From Rhodobiaceae bacterium (GTDB taxonomy: Bacteria > Pseudomonadota > Alphaproteobacteria > Rhizobiales > Aestuariivirgaceae): DNA of 64,000 nt. Each line of letters begins with the position of its first letter. The first letter of the stretch is position 1. Of the stretch, positions 11,175-21,700 are shown one piece after another. Where the stretch lies: the NCBI GenBank assembly GCA_009885825.1, contig VFJY01000065.1:1-64000 (forward strand). The letters are read 5' to 3'. The position numbers and the translations under genes were made by a program. Under the pieces are notes generated by a model. The model was not told the origin of the DNA. It saw only the letters and a program-made list of their open reading frames with translations, and did not search any database.

Positions 11175-11462
11175 ATGATCAAATCCGAACTCGTGCAAAA
11201 AATCGCCGATGGCAACACCCATCTATATCACCGCGACGTCGAACGCATCGTGAACAAGATTCTGGATGAAATCATCCGCGCCATGAAAGATGGCGAGCGC
11301 GTGGAACTCAGGGGTTTTGGCGCGTTCTCGGTCAAATCCCGCAACGCCCGCACGGGCCGCAATCCGCGCACGGGTGGCGCCGTCGAAGTCACACCCAAGC
11401 GCGTTCCTTTTTTCAAGACCGGCAAGGAACTCAGGGCGCGATTGAACGCCAAGCCCGAATGA
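11175..11462 (+). CDS. ihfB: Integration host factor subunit beta
   Basis: Forms the IHF heterodimer with IhfA, which bends DNA sharply at specific sites for recombination, replication and transcription. 95 residues, the normal length. The HU/IHF fold is complete, with the GFGAFS turn, the DNA-inserting arm containing NPRTGG (proline at the tip) and the C-terminal [11 protein letters not shown] helix. IhfA is not in the window. The stop is overlapped by the ATG of the next gene (ATGATG), so lapA is probably coupled. Confidence 0.96.
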   Translation: MIKSELVQKIADGNTHLYHRDVERIVNKILDEIIRAMKDGERVELRGFGAFSVKSRNARTGRNPRTGGAVEVTPKRVPFFKTGKELRARLNAKPE

Positions 11463-11779
11463 TGCTGCAGCGTATTCTTCGCTGGACAGTCGGATTGCCC
11501 ATCGCATTGGTTGTGATTTCATTTGCCGTCGCCAACCGGCAATGGATCACCGTGTCGTTTGATCCCTTCTCCAAGGACACACCGTTTGCAACCGTTGATG
11601 TTCCACTCTGGGTGCTGTTCTTCTGCGGTGTTTTTTTTGGCCTGATTGCCGGATGGATCGCCTGCTGGATAGCCCAGGGCAAATGGCGCCGCTCCGCCAA
11701 GGAGGCGCGCCGCGAGTTGAAGCTGACGCAGGCCCAGTCCCGAGACACGGTCGCCTTCTCCGAAGAAAGCATTTCATGA
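11459..11779 (+). CDS. LapA-family inner-membrane protein (DUF1049)
   Basis: 106 residues with two predicted membrane helices (about 8-26 and 47-70) joined by a short periplasmic loop, then a basic, coiled cytoplasmic tail. This is the DUF1049/LapA layout; in E. coli LapA works with LapB in controlling LpxC turnover and LPS synthesis. No LapB-type TPR gene is adjacent here, so the role is inferred from family only. It overlaps ihfB at its start (four bases) and the cyclodeaminase gene at its end (ATGA), making a tight operon. Confidence 0.8.
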   Translation: MMLQRILRWTVGLPIALVVISFAVANRQWITVSFDPFSKDTPFATVDVPLWVLFFCGVFFGLIAGWIACWIAQGKWRRSAKEARRELKLTQAQSRDTVAFSEESIS

Positions 11780-12699
11780 AACTCATATCGGCAGCGGAAT
11801 TTGCGGGCGTTGCGGATTACAAATCAATCGTCGAGGCCCTGCGCGAGGGGTTCAGGACAGATATTGAATCGCCGGTTCGCCATTTTCATGACACGTCAAG
11901 TGTCGCGAAACTCATGCTCATGCCCGCCTGGTCGAAAGCCTGGACGGGATTGAAAACAGTCGTCGTGAAATCCGACAACGCGGCCCAGGGCCTGCCAACG
12001 GTCCAGGCGAGCTATCTCCTCATTGATAATGAGACAGGCGCTCCCGTTGCCGTCATGGATGGCACCGAATTGACCCGCAGGCGCACCGCCGCCGCATCAG
12101 CGCTTGCCGCCGATTATCTGGCAAGGCCAGATGCCTCGCATCTGGCGCTTGTGGGCGCCGGCGCGTTGGGCGCGCATTTTGCCCGGGCCCATGCCGCCGT
12201 GCGCCCCATCAAAAAAATCTCGATTCATAACTGCACCCACGACAAGGCCGAAAAACTTGCGGTCGAATTGCGGGGCGAAGGGCTTGATGCCGTGGTTGCG
12301 GCCGATCTGGAAACAGCCGTCAGACAGGCCGATATCGTGAGCAGCATCACCAGTTCCACAAAGCCCGGCATCAGGGGGCAATGGCTGAAGCCCGGAACCC
12401 ATGTTGATCTCGCTGGCGCGTTTACGCCGCAAATGCGCGAAACCGACGGCGACGTTGTGGCGAAGTCACGGGTCTTTGTTGATACCAGGCATGGCGCAGA
12501 GGCCGAAGCCGGCGATCTGCTGCAGGCAAGAGACGAGGGCAAATTTGATTTCAAAAATATTCAGGCTGACCTCCACGAGCTCTGTCGGGGCACTGTAAAA
12601 GGCCGCAAAACCGCCGCGGAAACCACCCTGTTCAAGTCCTGCGGCTCAGCCGTTGAAGACCTGGCGGCTGCCATCATGGTGTATTTGCGCTGCAAATGA
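11776..12699 (+). CDS. Ornithine cyclodeaminase / mu-crystallin family protein
   Basis: 307 residues from ATG 11776, which overlaps the LapA stop. The open frame reaches 11653, but that part is the shadow of lapA. An N-terminal substrate-binding region (with MPAWSKAWTGLKTV and the GTELTRRRTAAASALAADYL stretch typical of the family) is followed by a Rossmann nucleotide site, LALVGAGALGAHFARAH, at about 130-146. Members act on ornithine, alanine, Schiff-base amino acids or delta-1-pyrroline-2-carboxylate with NAD(P). The exact substrate cannot be read from sequence. There are no arginine or proline genes nearby to help. Confidence 0.85.
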   Translation: MKLISAAEFAGVADYKSIVEALREGFRTDIESPVRHFHDTSSVAKLMLMPAWSKAWTGLKTVVVKSDNAAQGLPTVQASYLLIDNETGAPVAVMDGTELTRRRTAAASALAADYLARPDASHLALVGAGALGAHFARAHAAVRPIKKISIHNCTHDKAEKLAVELRGEGLDAVVAADLETAVRQADIVSSITSSTKPGIRGQWLKPGTHVDLAGAFTPQMRETDGDVVAKSRVFVDTRHGAEAEAGDLLQARDEGKFDFKNIQADLHELCRGTVKGRKTAAETTLFKSCGSAVEDLAAAIMVYLRCK

Positions 12700-12719
12700 T
12701 TTGCGGCTAACGAAGGCCC

Positions 12720-13424
12720 ATGAAGCCCTCAAACCCCATCTGTGTGGCCCTCGACACGCCCGAAATCGACAAGGCCCGCGCACTCGCGAAGGCCTTGGCT
12801 CCCCATGCGGGCTACTTAAAAATCGGCATGGAATTTTTTTATGCCCACGGTGCCAGGGGCTATGAAGCGGTGGCGGCGCAAGGCCTGCCGATTTTTCTTG
12901 ATCTCAAGCTTCATGACATTCCAAACACGGTGGCCTCAGCCATGAAAGCCCTGATGCAGCTCTCGCCCCGGCCGGCGATCGTCAACCTCCATGCGCAAGG
13001 TGGATTGGACATGATGAAGGCCGCAGCCGATGCTGTGGCCGGTCGTTCCAAGCTGATCGCCGTTACGATTCTGACCAGTCTTTCGAATATGGATATCTGG
13101 GCCGCCGGATTTGACCGCGCGCTTGAAACTGAAGGCCACGCCATCGCCTTGGCCAAGCTTGCAAAGCTCGCCGGGCTCGACGGTGTCGTTTGCAGTCCCC
13201 ACGATCTCGCGGGCATACGCGCCGCGGCAGGCGCTGATTTTCTGACCGTGGTCCCCGGCATTCGCCCCGCCGCCACATCTGCGGGCGATCAAAAGCGCAT
13301 TGCCACGCCCCGTTCGGCGATGGCCTCCGGCGCGGATATTTTGGTGATTGGACGCGCCGTGACAAGCGCTGCCGATCCTGTAGCCGCCGCGCAAAAAATC
13401 CTGGGCGAACTCAGCCATGGTTAA
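12720..13424 (+). CDS. pyrF: Orotidine 5'-phosphate decarboxylase
   Basis: Last step of UMP synthesis (OMP to UMP and CO2). 234 residues, TIM barrel. The catalytic Asp-Lys-x-x-Asp motif is seen as DLKLHDIPNT near residue 61-70. The phosphate-binding VPGIRP and GADILVIGRAV are near the C-terminus. Start ATG 12720, 20 bases after the cyclodeaminase stop. The 3' end overlaps trpF by eight bases. The pyrF-trpF-trpBA order is common in Hyphomicrobiales. Confidence 0.96.
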   Translation: MKPSNPICVALDTPEIDKARALAKALAPHAGYLKIGMEFFYAHGARGYEAVAAQGLPIFLDLKLHDIPNTVASAMKALMQLSPRPAIVNLHAQGGLDMMKAAADAVAGRSKLIAVTILTSLSNMDIWAAGFDRALETEGHAIALAKLAKLAGLDGVVCSPHDLAGIRAAAGADFLTVVPGIRPAATSAGDQKRIATPRSAMASGADILVIGRAVTSAADPVAAAQKILGELSHG

Positions 13425-14055
13425 AGTCAAAATTTGCGGACTGTCAACTTTGGAGGCCGTGGACACGGCGATTGATGCTGGCGCCGATTTTATCGGCCTG
13501 GTGTTCTTTGCCAAAAGCCCGCGCAACGTATCCTTGCCAAAGGCCCGGGAACTGGCGGGTCGCGCCAGGGGCCGGGTCAAGATTGTGGCTTTGATCGTGG
13601 ATGCCGACAACGCCGCCATCACGTCCATCGGCGACATGGTGAGGCCCGATTATTTTCAGGCCCATGGTTCTGAGACACCCGAACGGGTGATGGAAATTCG
13701 AAACCTCGCCAACAAGCCCGTGATCAAAGCCATCAAGGTGGCCGATGCGGCGGATGTCTCACAAGCCGCCGGTTACGAAGGAAAAGCCGCCCTCATTCTC
13801 TATGACGCAAAAGCCCCGGAAACGCTTCTGAATGCCTTGCCCGGCGGCAACGGCATTGCCTTTGATTGGGGGCTTTTGGCCAACTCCACGGATTTCATGC
13901 TGTCCGGCGGCCTCAATCCGGAAAACATTGCGAATGCCATCAGGACAACCGGGGCTCCCATTGTCGATGTGTCCTCAGGCGTTGAATCAGCGCCGGGCAT
14001 AAAGGATTTGACGCTCATTCGGAAATTTATTGAGCGCGCGAAGTCTGCCAGCTAA
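13417..14055 (+). CDS. trpF: Phosphoribosylanthranilate isomerase
   Basis: Third step of tryptophan synthesis, an Amadori rearrangement of PRA to CdRP. 212 residues. The catalytic cysteine lies in VKICGL at residues 3-8, and the general acid Asp is in the LIVDADN region. The C-terminal phosphate site LSGGLNPENI is intact, followed by VDVSSGVE. The start overlaps pyrF. No leader peptide rich in Trp codons precedes it, so classical trp attenuation is not visible here. Confidence 0.96.
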   Translation: MVKVKICGLSTLEAVDTAIDAGADFIGLVFFAKSPRNVSLPKARELAGRARGRVKIVALIVDADNAAITSIGDMVRPDYFQAHGSETPERVMEIRNLANKPVIKAIKVADAADVSQAAGYEGKAALILYDAKAPETLLNALPGGNGIAFDWGLLANSTDFMLSGGLNPENIANAIRTTGAPIVDVSSGVESAPGIKDLTLIRKFIERAKSAS

Positions 14056-14078
14056 ACTTGGATTGAAAGAGAGTTTTT

Positions 14079-15296
14079 ATGACTAAGCCACTGGTCAATT
14101 CTTTCCGGACAGGCCCAGACGAAAAGGGCCTGTTTGGAATCTATGGCGGCCGCTTTGTGGCCGAAACCCTGATGCCGCTCATTCTTGAGCTGGAGCAGGC
14201 CTATAAGGACGCCAAGGCCGACCCATCATTCCAGGCCGAACTTGATTCGTTTCTGGAGCATTATGTGGGCCGCCCCAGCCCCCTCTACTTTGCCGAACGC
14301 CTGACCGAACACCTGGGTGGCGCGAAAATCTATTTCAAGCGCGATGAGCTCAACCACACGGGCGCCCACAAGATCAACAATGTGATGGGCCAAATCCTGC
14401 TGGCCCGCCGCATGGGCAAGAAGCGCATCATCGCTGAAACCGGCGCTGGCCAGCATGGCGTCGCAACCGCCACGGCCTGCGCCCGCTTTGGCTTGGAATG
14501 CATCGTCTATATGGGTGAAGTCGATATTGAGCGCCAGAAGCCCAATGTGTTTCGCATGAAGCTGCTGGGCGCTGAAGTGGTGCCAGCGCTCTCGGGCTCC
14601 CGCACATTGAAGGATGCGCTGAACGAGGCGCTCAGGGATTGGGTGGCCAATGTCGAGGACACTTTCTATTGCATCGGCACCGTCGCAGGCCCCCACCCCT
14701 ATCCTGAAATGGTGCGGGATTTTCAATCCATCATCGGTGTGGAAACCAGGCGTCAGATGCAGGCCCGCGAAGGCCGCCTGCCGGATTCCCTTGTGGCGGC
14801 CATTGGCGGCGGCTCAAACGCCATGGGGCTTTTTCATCCCTTTCTTGATGATGCAAGCGTTGAAATCATCGGCGTGGAGGCGGCAGGCCTCGGGCTTCGC
14901 ACCAAGAAGCACGCGGCCTCGATCACTGGCGGCAGGCCCGGCATTCTCCATGGCAACCGGACTTATCTGTTGATGGATGACGATGGCCAGATCACCGAAG
15001 GCCACTCCATATCAGCGGGTCTTGATTACCCCGGCATCGGCCCCGAGCATTCCTGGCTCCATGACATGAAGCGGGTGGAGTATGTGTCCGCCACCGACAA
15101 GGAGGCCTTGGAGGCCTTCCAGCTCTGCTGCAAGCTTGAAGGCATCATCCCCGCCCTCGAGCCATCCCATGCATTGGCCCATGTCATGAAAATTGCGCCG
15201 ACAAAACCCAAGGACCATTTGATGGTGATGAACATGTGCGGCCGCGGCGACAAGGATATTTTCACCGTGGCCGACATTCTGGGAGTAACCTTGTGA
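14079..15296 (+). CDS. trpB: Tryptophan synthase beta chain
   Basis: PLP enzyme joining indole and serine to make tryptophan in the alpha2-beta2 complex. 405 residues, TrpB1 type. Lys98 in HTGAHKINN is the PLP Schiff-base lysine. The glycine-rich phosphate loop GGGSNAMG is present, as are the ETGAGQHG stretch and the C-terminal CGRGDKD. AGAGAG lies about eight bases before ATG 14079. The stop overlaps the trpA start by four bases. Confidence 0.97.
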   Translation: MTKPLVNSFRTGPDEKGLFGIYGGRFVAETLMPLILELEQAYKDAKADPSFQAELDSFLEHYVGRPSPLYFAERLTEHLGGAKIYFKRDELNHTGAHKINNVMGQILLARRMGKKRIIAETGAGQHGVATATACARFGLECIVYMGEVDIERQKPNVFRMKLLGAEVVPALSGSRTLKDALNEALRDWVANVEDTFYCIGTVAGPHPYPEMVRDFQSIIGVETRRQMQAREGRLPDSLVAAIGGGSNAMGLFHPFLDDASVEIIGVEAAGLGLRTKKHAASITGGRPGILHGNRTYLLMDDDGQITEGHSISAGLDYPGIGPEHSWLHDMKRVEYVSATDKEALEAFQLCCKLEGIIPALEPSHALAHVMKIAPTKPKDHLMVMNMCGRGDKDIFTVADILGVTL

Positions 15297-16111
15297 GTGG
15301 TCGCATCGAAAAATGTTTTGCTGGTCTTAAGGAGCAGGGCAGGGCAGCACTCGTCACCTTTGTGACCGCGGGTGATCCCGATTACGAGACCTCGCTCAAG
15401 ATCATTCAGGGCCTGCCCAAGGCGGGCGCGGACATCATTGAATTTGGCATGCCCTTCACCGATCCCATGGCCGATGGGCCCGCCATTCAGGCCGCAGGCC
15501 TTCGTGCCCTTCGCGCGGGCCAAACCATGAAGAAGACCCTGAAGCTGGTGAAGGCCTTCCGCGCGGGAGATAAGGAAACCCCCGTCGTGCTGATGGGCTA
15601 TTACAATCCCATCTATGTCTATGGCGTCGAAAAGTTTTTGACCGATGCCAAGGTTGCAGGTGTGGATGGCTTGATCGTCGTTGATTTGCCGCCTGAGGAA
15701 GACGATGAGCTGTGCCTGCCCGCCATGAAAATGGATATCAATTTTATCCGCCTGGCCACGCCAACCACCGACGATAACCGCGCGCCTGTGGTTTTCAAGA
15801 ACACCAGCGGCTTTGTCTACTATGTCTCGGTTCTTGGCATCACGGGCACCAAGGCGCCTGACCTGAAAAGCGTGCAGAAAAATGTCAATCGCCTGCGCCG
15901 GCACACGAAGCTTCCCATCGCCGTAGGCTTTGGCGTGAAGTCCGCCGAGCAGGCCCGCGCCATCACCAGGAGCGCCGATGGCGTTGTGGTGGGTTCGGCC
16001 CTTGTGAGCGCCGTGGGCAACAGCCTTACAAAGGCCGGAAAGCCCACGTCAAAGACCGTGAAGGCGGTTCATTCCCTCGTGAGTGAAATCGCCAGCGGCG
16101 TGAGGAGCTGA
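15293..16111 (+). CDS. trpA: Tryptophan synthase alpha chain
   Basis: Cleaves indole-3-glycerol phosphate to indole, which is channelled to TrpB. 272 residues from GTG 15293, which overlaps the trpB TGA. The open frame to 15236 is within trpB and is rejected. Catalytic Glu50 and Asp61 are seen in [15 protein letters not shown], and the loop with VVDLPPEE and the phosphate site GFGVKSAEQ are present. Tightly coupled to trpB, giving equal subunit synthesis. Confidence 0.97.
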   Translation: MSGRIEKCFAGLKEQGRAALVTFVTAGDPDYETSLKIIQGLPKAGADIIEFGMPFTDPMADGPAIQAAGLRALRAGQTMKKTLKLVKAFRAGDKETPVVLMGYYNPIYVYGVEKFLTDAKVAGVDGLIVVDLPPEEDDELCLPAMKMDINFIRLATPTTDDNRAPVVFKNTSGFVYYVSVLGITGTKAPDLKSVQKNVNRLRRHTKLPIAVGFGVKSAEQARAITRSADGVVVGSALVSAVGNSLTKAGKPTSKTVKAVHSLVSEIASGVRS

Positions 16112-16117
16112 AGCCAA

Positions 16118-17026
16118 GTGAACTGGATTAAGAATTTCGTCAGGCCAAAAATCCGCTCCATTCTGGGCGTCAAGCGCGACGTGCCGGAAAACATGTGGAT
16201 CAAGGATCCCGAGTCCGGCCAGATGGTTTTTTACCGCGATCTCGAGGCTAACCAGTTTGTGTTTCCCGGCTCCGGCCACCACCACAGGCTGGCGCCCGAC
16301 CTGCGGCTGAAATCCATGTTCGACAACGGCGAGTATGAACCCGTGGAATTTCCGGCAGTCCCGCCAGACCCGTTGAAATTCCGCGATGAGCGGAGATATG
16401 TGGACAGGCTGAAGGAAGCCAAGCAAAAATCCGGCAGCGAGGACGCCATTCACGCGGGCTTCGGTGCAATTGATGCCCTGCCTGTGGTGATGGCAGTGCA
16501 AGACATGGGTTTCATCGCAGGCTCACTGGGTACGGCAGCTGGCGAAGCGATCATTACAGCCATGCGTCTTGCCGTTGCCAGGAAATGCCCTTTTGTATTT
16601 TTTGTGGCCTCTGGCGGAGCGCGCATGCAGGAAGGAATTCTCTCCCTCATGCAGATGCCCAGAACCACGGCCATGGTTCAGGAAATGCGTGAGCACAGGA
16701 TTCCCTATATCGTCGTGCTCACCAACCCGACCACCGGCGGCGTCACCGCCTCCTATGCCATGTTGGGTGATTTCCACATCGCCGAACCCAAGGCGCAAAT
16801 CGGTTTTGCCGGCGCCCGCGTGATCGAGCAGACCATTCGCGAAAAACTTCCCGAAGGTTTCCAGCGCGCCGAATATCTGCAGGACCACGGCATGGTTGAT
16901 CTCGTCGTCCACCGCCACCAGATGCGCGAGACCGTGAGCCGGATTGCGCGCATATTGATGAAGTCGCAGGCGGCGCCCGCGCCCATGTCAAACAGCGGCG
17001 CTCTGGTGCCAATCAGCGCCGAATAA
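16118..17026 (+). CDS. accD: Acetyl-CoA carboxylase carboxyltransferase subunit beta
   Basis: With AccA transfers CO2 from carboxybiotin to acetyl-CoA, committing it to fatty acid synthesis. 302 residues. The crotonase-like carboxyltransferase core is intact: [44 protein letters not shown]. The N-terminal zinc ribbon, which has four Cys in E. coli, has none here; the first position reads WIKDPESG. Many alphaproteobacterial relatives already lack most of these Cys. GTG 16118 starts six bases after trpA, within the same operon. Confidence 0.95.
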   Translation: MNWIKNFVRPKIRSILGVKRDVPENMWIKDPESGQMVFYRDLEANQFVFPGSGHHHRLAPDLRLKSMFDNGEYEPVEFPAVPPDPLKFRDERRYVDRLKEAKQKSGSEDAIHAGFGAIDALPVVMAVQDMGFIAGSLGTAAGEAIITAMRLAVARKCPFVFFVASGGARMQEGILSLMQMPRTTAMVQEMREHRIPYIVVLTNPTTGGVTASYAMLGDFHIAEPKAQIGFAGARVIEQTIREKLPEGFQRAEYLQDHGMVDLVVHRHQMRETVSRIARILMKSQAAPAPMSNSGALVPISAE

Positions 17027-17030
17027 AATC

Positions 17031-18359
17031 TTGGCCCAAAGTGACGCCATTCTAAACCGCCTGTTGCGGCTCCACCCCAAGATCATCGATCTGGGCCTGG
17101 ACCGCATGAACCATATTCTCGGACGCCTCGGCCAGCCCCAGGAAAAGCTGCCGCCGGTCATTCATGTGGCGGGCACCAATGGCAAGGGCTCAACCGTTTC
17201 CCTCATCCGCTCCATCCTCGAGGCAGCGGGCCTCAAGGTTCACTGTTATACCTCGCCCCATCTCGTCAAGTTCCATGAACGGATTTATGTGGCGGGCCAG
17301 TTCATATCGGAAGACCGGCTTTCGGAACTCCTGGAGGAATGCGAGAAAGCCAATGGCGAGGCGCCGATCACCTTTTTTGAAATTACAACCGCTGCCGCCT
17401 TCCTCGCATTCGCGCGAACGCCAGCCGATTATCTCGTCCTCGAAGTTGGCTTGGGCGGCAGGCTTGATGCAACCAACGTGATTGACAGGCCCGCCCTCTC
17501 GGTGATCACCACAATTGACTATGACCACCAGCAATACCTGGGCGATACGCTCACCGCCATCGCCCATGAAAAGGCGGGCATCTTGAAACCCGGCGTTCCA
17601 TCTGTCGTAGGGCCGCAGCCGGATGAAGCGCGCGCTGAAATCGAGAAGGTGGCCGAAACCAAAGGCTCGCCCCTCGCCATCGCCAATCAGGATTGGCAGG
17701 CCTATGAGCAGCATGGCCGTCTGGTCTTTCAGGATGAGGCGGGGCTGCTCGATCTCAACATGCCCCAGCTCAAAGGCCGCCATCAGGTTGACAACGCGGG
17801 CAACGCCATCGCCGCCATCCGGTTGCTCGGCGATGGCAGGGTGACAGAGGCCCATATTGAACAGGGCCTGAAATCCGTGGCGTGGCCCGCCCGCATGCAG
17901 CGCCTGGGGCCTGGCGTTCTCTCGAACTACATTCCCAAGGACGCCGAGCTGTGGCTTGATGGCGGACACAACCCATCCGCAGGCCGCGTCATCGCCAGGG
18001 CCTTTTCCGATATCAATGACCGCCACTCGCGGCCGCTGGTGCTGATCTGGGGGATGCTGAACAGCAAGGACGCCGGAAGTTTCATTGAAGCCTTCGCCGG
18101 ACTGGCCCAGCGGGTTGTGACCTTGGCAATTCCGGGCGAACCCAATGCCGTCCCGGCTGACCAGCTCGCCGAAGCCGCGCGCGCCCACAATCTTCCGGCT
18201 GAAACCGCTGCTTCACTGACCAAGGCCCTGGAACAGGCATCGCTCATCAGGCCTGCCCCCCGGATCCTGGTCTGCGGCTCGCTTTATCTCGCGGGCCACG
18301 TCCTCAGCACCCATGAACGCACGCCTATGTCCGGCGTATCGGGAGCGGCCCGGCGTTAA
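17031..18359 (+). CDS. folC: Bifunctional folylpolyglutamate synthase / dihydrofolate synthase
   Basis: Adds glutamate to dihydropteroate and to folates, using ATP. 442 residues. The P-loop GTNGKGST is at about 48-55. The Mur-ligase-like central domain carries [11 protein letters not shown] and [10 protein letters not shown], and a C-terminal [10 protein letters not shown] motif is present. The start is TTG 17031, four bases after the accD stop. Family members begin the same distance ahead of LHPK-DLGLDR, which supports the rare start. The last four bases overlap trxA on the other strand, leaving no room for a separate terminator. Confidence 0.95.
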   Translation: MAQSDAILNRLLRLHPKIIDLGLDRMNHILGRLGQPQEKLPPVIHVAGTNGKGSTVSLIRSILEAAGLKVHCYTSPHLVKFHERIYVAGQFISEDRLSELLEECEKANGEAPITFFEITTAAAFLAFARTPADYLVLEVGLGGRLDATNVIDRPALSVITTIDYDHQQYLGDTLTAIAHEKAGILKPGVPSVVGPQPDEARAEIEKVAETKGSPLAIANQDWQAYEQHGRLVFQDEAGLLDLNMPQLKGRHQVDNAGNAIAAIRLLGDGRVTEAHIEQGLKSVAWPARMQRLGPGVLSNYIPKDAELWLDGGHNPSAGRVIARAFSDINDRHSRPLVLIWGMLNSKDAGSFIEAFAGLAQRVVTLAIPGEPNAVPADQLAEAARAHNLPAETAASLTKALEQASLIRPAPRILVCGSLYLAGHVLSTHERTPMSGVSGAARR

Positions 18360-18676
18360 AGCGATTGCTCAATCCACGACTGCAGCTGGCCCTTGGGAGC
18401 AGCCCCAACCTTGGTGGCGGCAACCTCACCACCCTTGAACATCATGAGCGTTGGAATGCCGCGAACCCCATATTTGGACGGGGTTTGCGGGTTTTCATCG
18501 ATGTTGATCTTGACGATCTTGACCTTGGGGCCCATGGCAGCGGCGATTTCTTCCAGCGCCGGGCCGATCATCTTGCAGGGGCCACACCATTCCGCCCAGA
18601 AATCAACGACAACAGGCGCATCTGATTTGAGCACATCGAGGTCAAACGACGCGTCGGAAACTTTATGGGTGGCCAC
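18356..18676 (-). CDS. trxA: Thioredoxin
   Basis: Cytoplasmic disulfide reductant reduced by thioredoxin reductase. 106 residues, typical TrxA length. The active site WCGPCKM has Cys31 and Cys34, with the buried Asp in VVVDFWAEW, and the cis-Pro is in RGIPTLMMF. The start is GTG 18676 with AAGGAG about nine bases upstream. It is downstream of addA but has its own promoter candidate at 18710-18738. Converges on folC. Confidence 0.97.
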   Translation of the reverse strand: MATHKVSDASFDLDVLKSDAPVVVDFWAEWCGPCKMIGPALEEIAAAMGPKVKIVKINIDENPQTPSKYGVRGIPTLMMFKGGEVAATKVGAAPKGQLQSWIEQSL

Positions 18677-18709
18677 TGTGATTCTCCTTGACTGCGGTGA
18701 GTTGCACGC

Positions 18710-18738
18710 AAGGTAGGTACCCGCAGGGCCGCGGTCAA
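18710..18738 (-). promoter_or_regulatory. Candidate promoter for trxA
   Basis: On the minus strand TTGACC (plus 18733-18738) and TACCTT (plus 18710-18715) are 17 bases apart, in the 75-base gap between addA and trxA. This gives a leader of about 25-30 bases including the ribosome site. The -35 is near consensus. Confidence 0.5.
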
Positions 18739-18751
18739 GGGAACAACACGC

Positions 18752-21700
18752 TCATGTGATGGCTGCCATGTGCGAAATGGCGTTCTGGATCATGTCTTGC
18801 GGCACCCAGGTCAATCGTGGCACCGAGGTCCACAGGAGCGCCGCCCGGACCGGCCGGTTTTCATAGGCCAGTTTCAGCGCCATCACATAGGATGCCATCT
18901 GCGCCACATAGGGGTGATCGGGCTGCAGCTCAACCGGCGCGTCCCAGTCAGTCTTGTAATCCAGCACCAGGATTTCTTTTTCGCGAACGGCCAGCCGGTC
19001 GATTTTTCCAGTCAGGCGCCGGCCATCGGGCAGTATCGCGCCGATGGCGACTTCCGGCTGGCTTTCGGGACCAAAAAAGTCCCGGTAGTCCGGATGGCCA
19101 AGCAGGCCGACAACTTTGTCTGCCAACCCCAAATCCAGACTGTTTCGCGCCAGAATCCGCTGCGCAAATTCCAGCTGTTTTTGTGGCTCCAGACGCGGCA
19201 GCTCCTGCAGGATCTTGTGAATGATCCGGCCACGGCCAAGCGCTGCCGTGGAACCAGCCGGATGCGGCGAAGCCATGCGCGTCGGCGCAAAGGTCTTTTG
19301 AACTGTGTCAGGAAATGCCGGAGCGCTCCCCAGCCACGTCGGCATATCTTCGGCCTCTTTCACTTTTACGGGGGAAATCGCGCCGTGGAGGGCTTCCGGC
19401 CCGAAGCGCCATAGGTCCATTCCGTCCTGTGGCAACTGCAACGACTCCAGCACCATGGCGTACCAGCTGTTCTCGCTGAGCTTGTTCCTGTTTTGACACC
19501 CGCAGACATAAAGCTCGTCGCGCGCCCGCGTCATCGCCACATAGAGCAAGCGCCGGTATTCCTCCAAGGCCGTATCCTTGACCGCGTTTTTCCATTTATC
19601 GATGACGGGTGACTGGGAAAGCCGCGAAAGCCGCCACAGGGGCAAGCTGGGCTTGTCCGGTCCCATGTCAACAAACATGAGGCTCGAGTTCTTCCTGTCA
19701 TCGGGTGGCGTGGTGGTGTCCGGCAGCATCACAATGCTGGATTCAAGCCCCTTGGCCCCGTGGATGGTCATGAGCCTGACCTCGCCCCGGCCGCTTTCCA
19801 TGTTGCGCTTGATCTCGGCGTCTTCCGAATGAAACCAGTCGGCAAAACCGCCAAGCGAAGAAGAACAAGTCTCCTCATAAGTCAGGGACGCTTCGAGCAG
19901 CGCATCAAGCGCATCGCCGGCCTCGCTTCCCAGCCTGGCCAGGATCGCCTTCCGGGTTTTGATGAGCACGGCCGAGAGAAATTCAAAGGGCCGGGAATAT
20001 TTGGAAAGTCGCAGCCAATCCTTCAGTGTGCGGAATGCCTCCATGCAGCGGGCGTCATTCGACACGGAGAGCCTGGCCCAAAGCGTTGCGCGTCCGCGCC
20101 CGTTCGCCAGTTCAAACAGCATGTCCTCTGAAATTGGCGCCGGCGCCAAGGGGCTTTTGAGAATGCAGGCCAGTGAATAGTCATCTTCCGGCAGCAGCAC
20201 AAACCGCACCAGCGCCATCATGTCGAGGACAGCGATATTCTTTGAAAGCTTGAGGCGGTCAGCGCCTGCGACAGGCACGCCCAATTTGCGCAGCTCGCTG
20301 ATGAGAGCGTCAAACAATATGCTGCGTGTCCGGAACAGGATGAGAATGTCGCCGGGCTCCACAGCTCTTCCAAGGGCCGCGATGTTTCGCCTGCCCAGCC
20401 AGGATTTGATGGTGAGCGCGATTTGCCGGGCCAGCAGGCGCTTCGGTGACTTCGCGGGCTCCCGGTCAACCGGAGCCTGCCAGGGCTCGGGCTCGGGCTC
20501 CTCCCCGGGGCGGATCAGGGGCCATAGTTCAAAAAGCCCCGGCGCGCTTTTTCGGTTGGACTCATGATGCAGGGCGCGCGGGATCACTCCATCAAGACCA
20601 ATGCGCGCCCGGGTTCCCTCGGCGAAAACCCTGTCAACAATCGCCAGGACTTCCGCCGTCGAGCGGTAGGAAATCGTCAGGTCGACGTCGTGGAAGGCCT
20701 GGGCAGCAGCCAGGATCTGCGCGCGGAATTTCACCCGCGAGAGTTCGAAGGCGGCAGGATCAGCGCCTTGAAAACTGTAGATGGACTGCTTGTGGTCTCC
20801 CACCACAAAAAACGTGCGGCCGGATTTTTCCAGGGCGCCTTCGCCGGAGAAGAATTCCTCCGTCAGCGCGTTGACAATCTGCCATTGCGCCAGGCTGGTG
20901 TCCTGGGCCTCGTCCACCAATACATGCTGAAACCCCCGGTCAAGCTTGTAGAGCACCCATTGTGCCGCGCGCCTGTCGGTCAGGAGATCGCGTGTCCTGA
21001 GAATGAGATCCTCAAAATCATAGGCGCCGCGCCTTTGTTTTGCGATTTCGAATTGCGCGATGATTCTGTCCGCCAGCAGCAAAAGCGCAAGAGTTGCGTC
21101 AATGCGGATGAGACTGTCTTCCGCTTGAACAAGCGAAATCGCCCGGTCATATTCCGCTTGAAGCCAGTCCAAGAGCCACGGGTTGCTGTCCCGCAAGTCC
21201 TTTGTGGCGATTGAGGTGAGAAGTTTTGGCTCGTCAAACTTCGAGGTGTAGAAAATCTTGCGGTAGCTTAGCGCGGCGGCCTGCCCGTCTGCCGCACTTG
21301 CAAGGCTCAGCAACCGCGCGCCAGTGTCCTGGTCGCGCTTTCCGGAAGCCAAAAATTCGGCGGCAACGCGCTCGACCATGGCGCGGTCAAAATTCAAGAA
21401 TTGCTGGCGGATAGTTTCAGCCGTCTGGCCGGGCTTGACGCCGAGTTGCTTTCGCATGTCGGTCTCGATGTTCTCGAGCGTCTTGTAATGGGCCAGCGAG
21501 TCCTGCAAATCCTGGCGTTTGGCGATGAGGCTGTCCAGCAGTTCATCGAAGGCATCGGTTTGCGCATGCCGCGCGATGGTTGCGAAAGCCTTGGCCAGCG
21601 GGCTGTTTTCGTCCCTTTGGGCGTCAAGCAAAACCATGTCGCGGGAATTGTTCAGGAGTTCCGCCGCCTGGCTTGCTTCAAGCACTTCAAATCCGGGCGC

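Noticed and set aside
13425-14078. Trp attenuator or leader peptide before trpB
   Set aside because: trpF fills the region and overlaps pyrF. There is no short Trp-rich frame or alternating hairpins in the 23-base trpF/trpB gap.
17190-18188. 332-codon frame antisense to folC
   Set aside because: A codon-bias shadow. folC motifs on the plus strand are complete.
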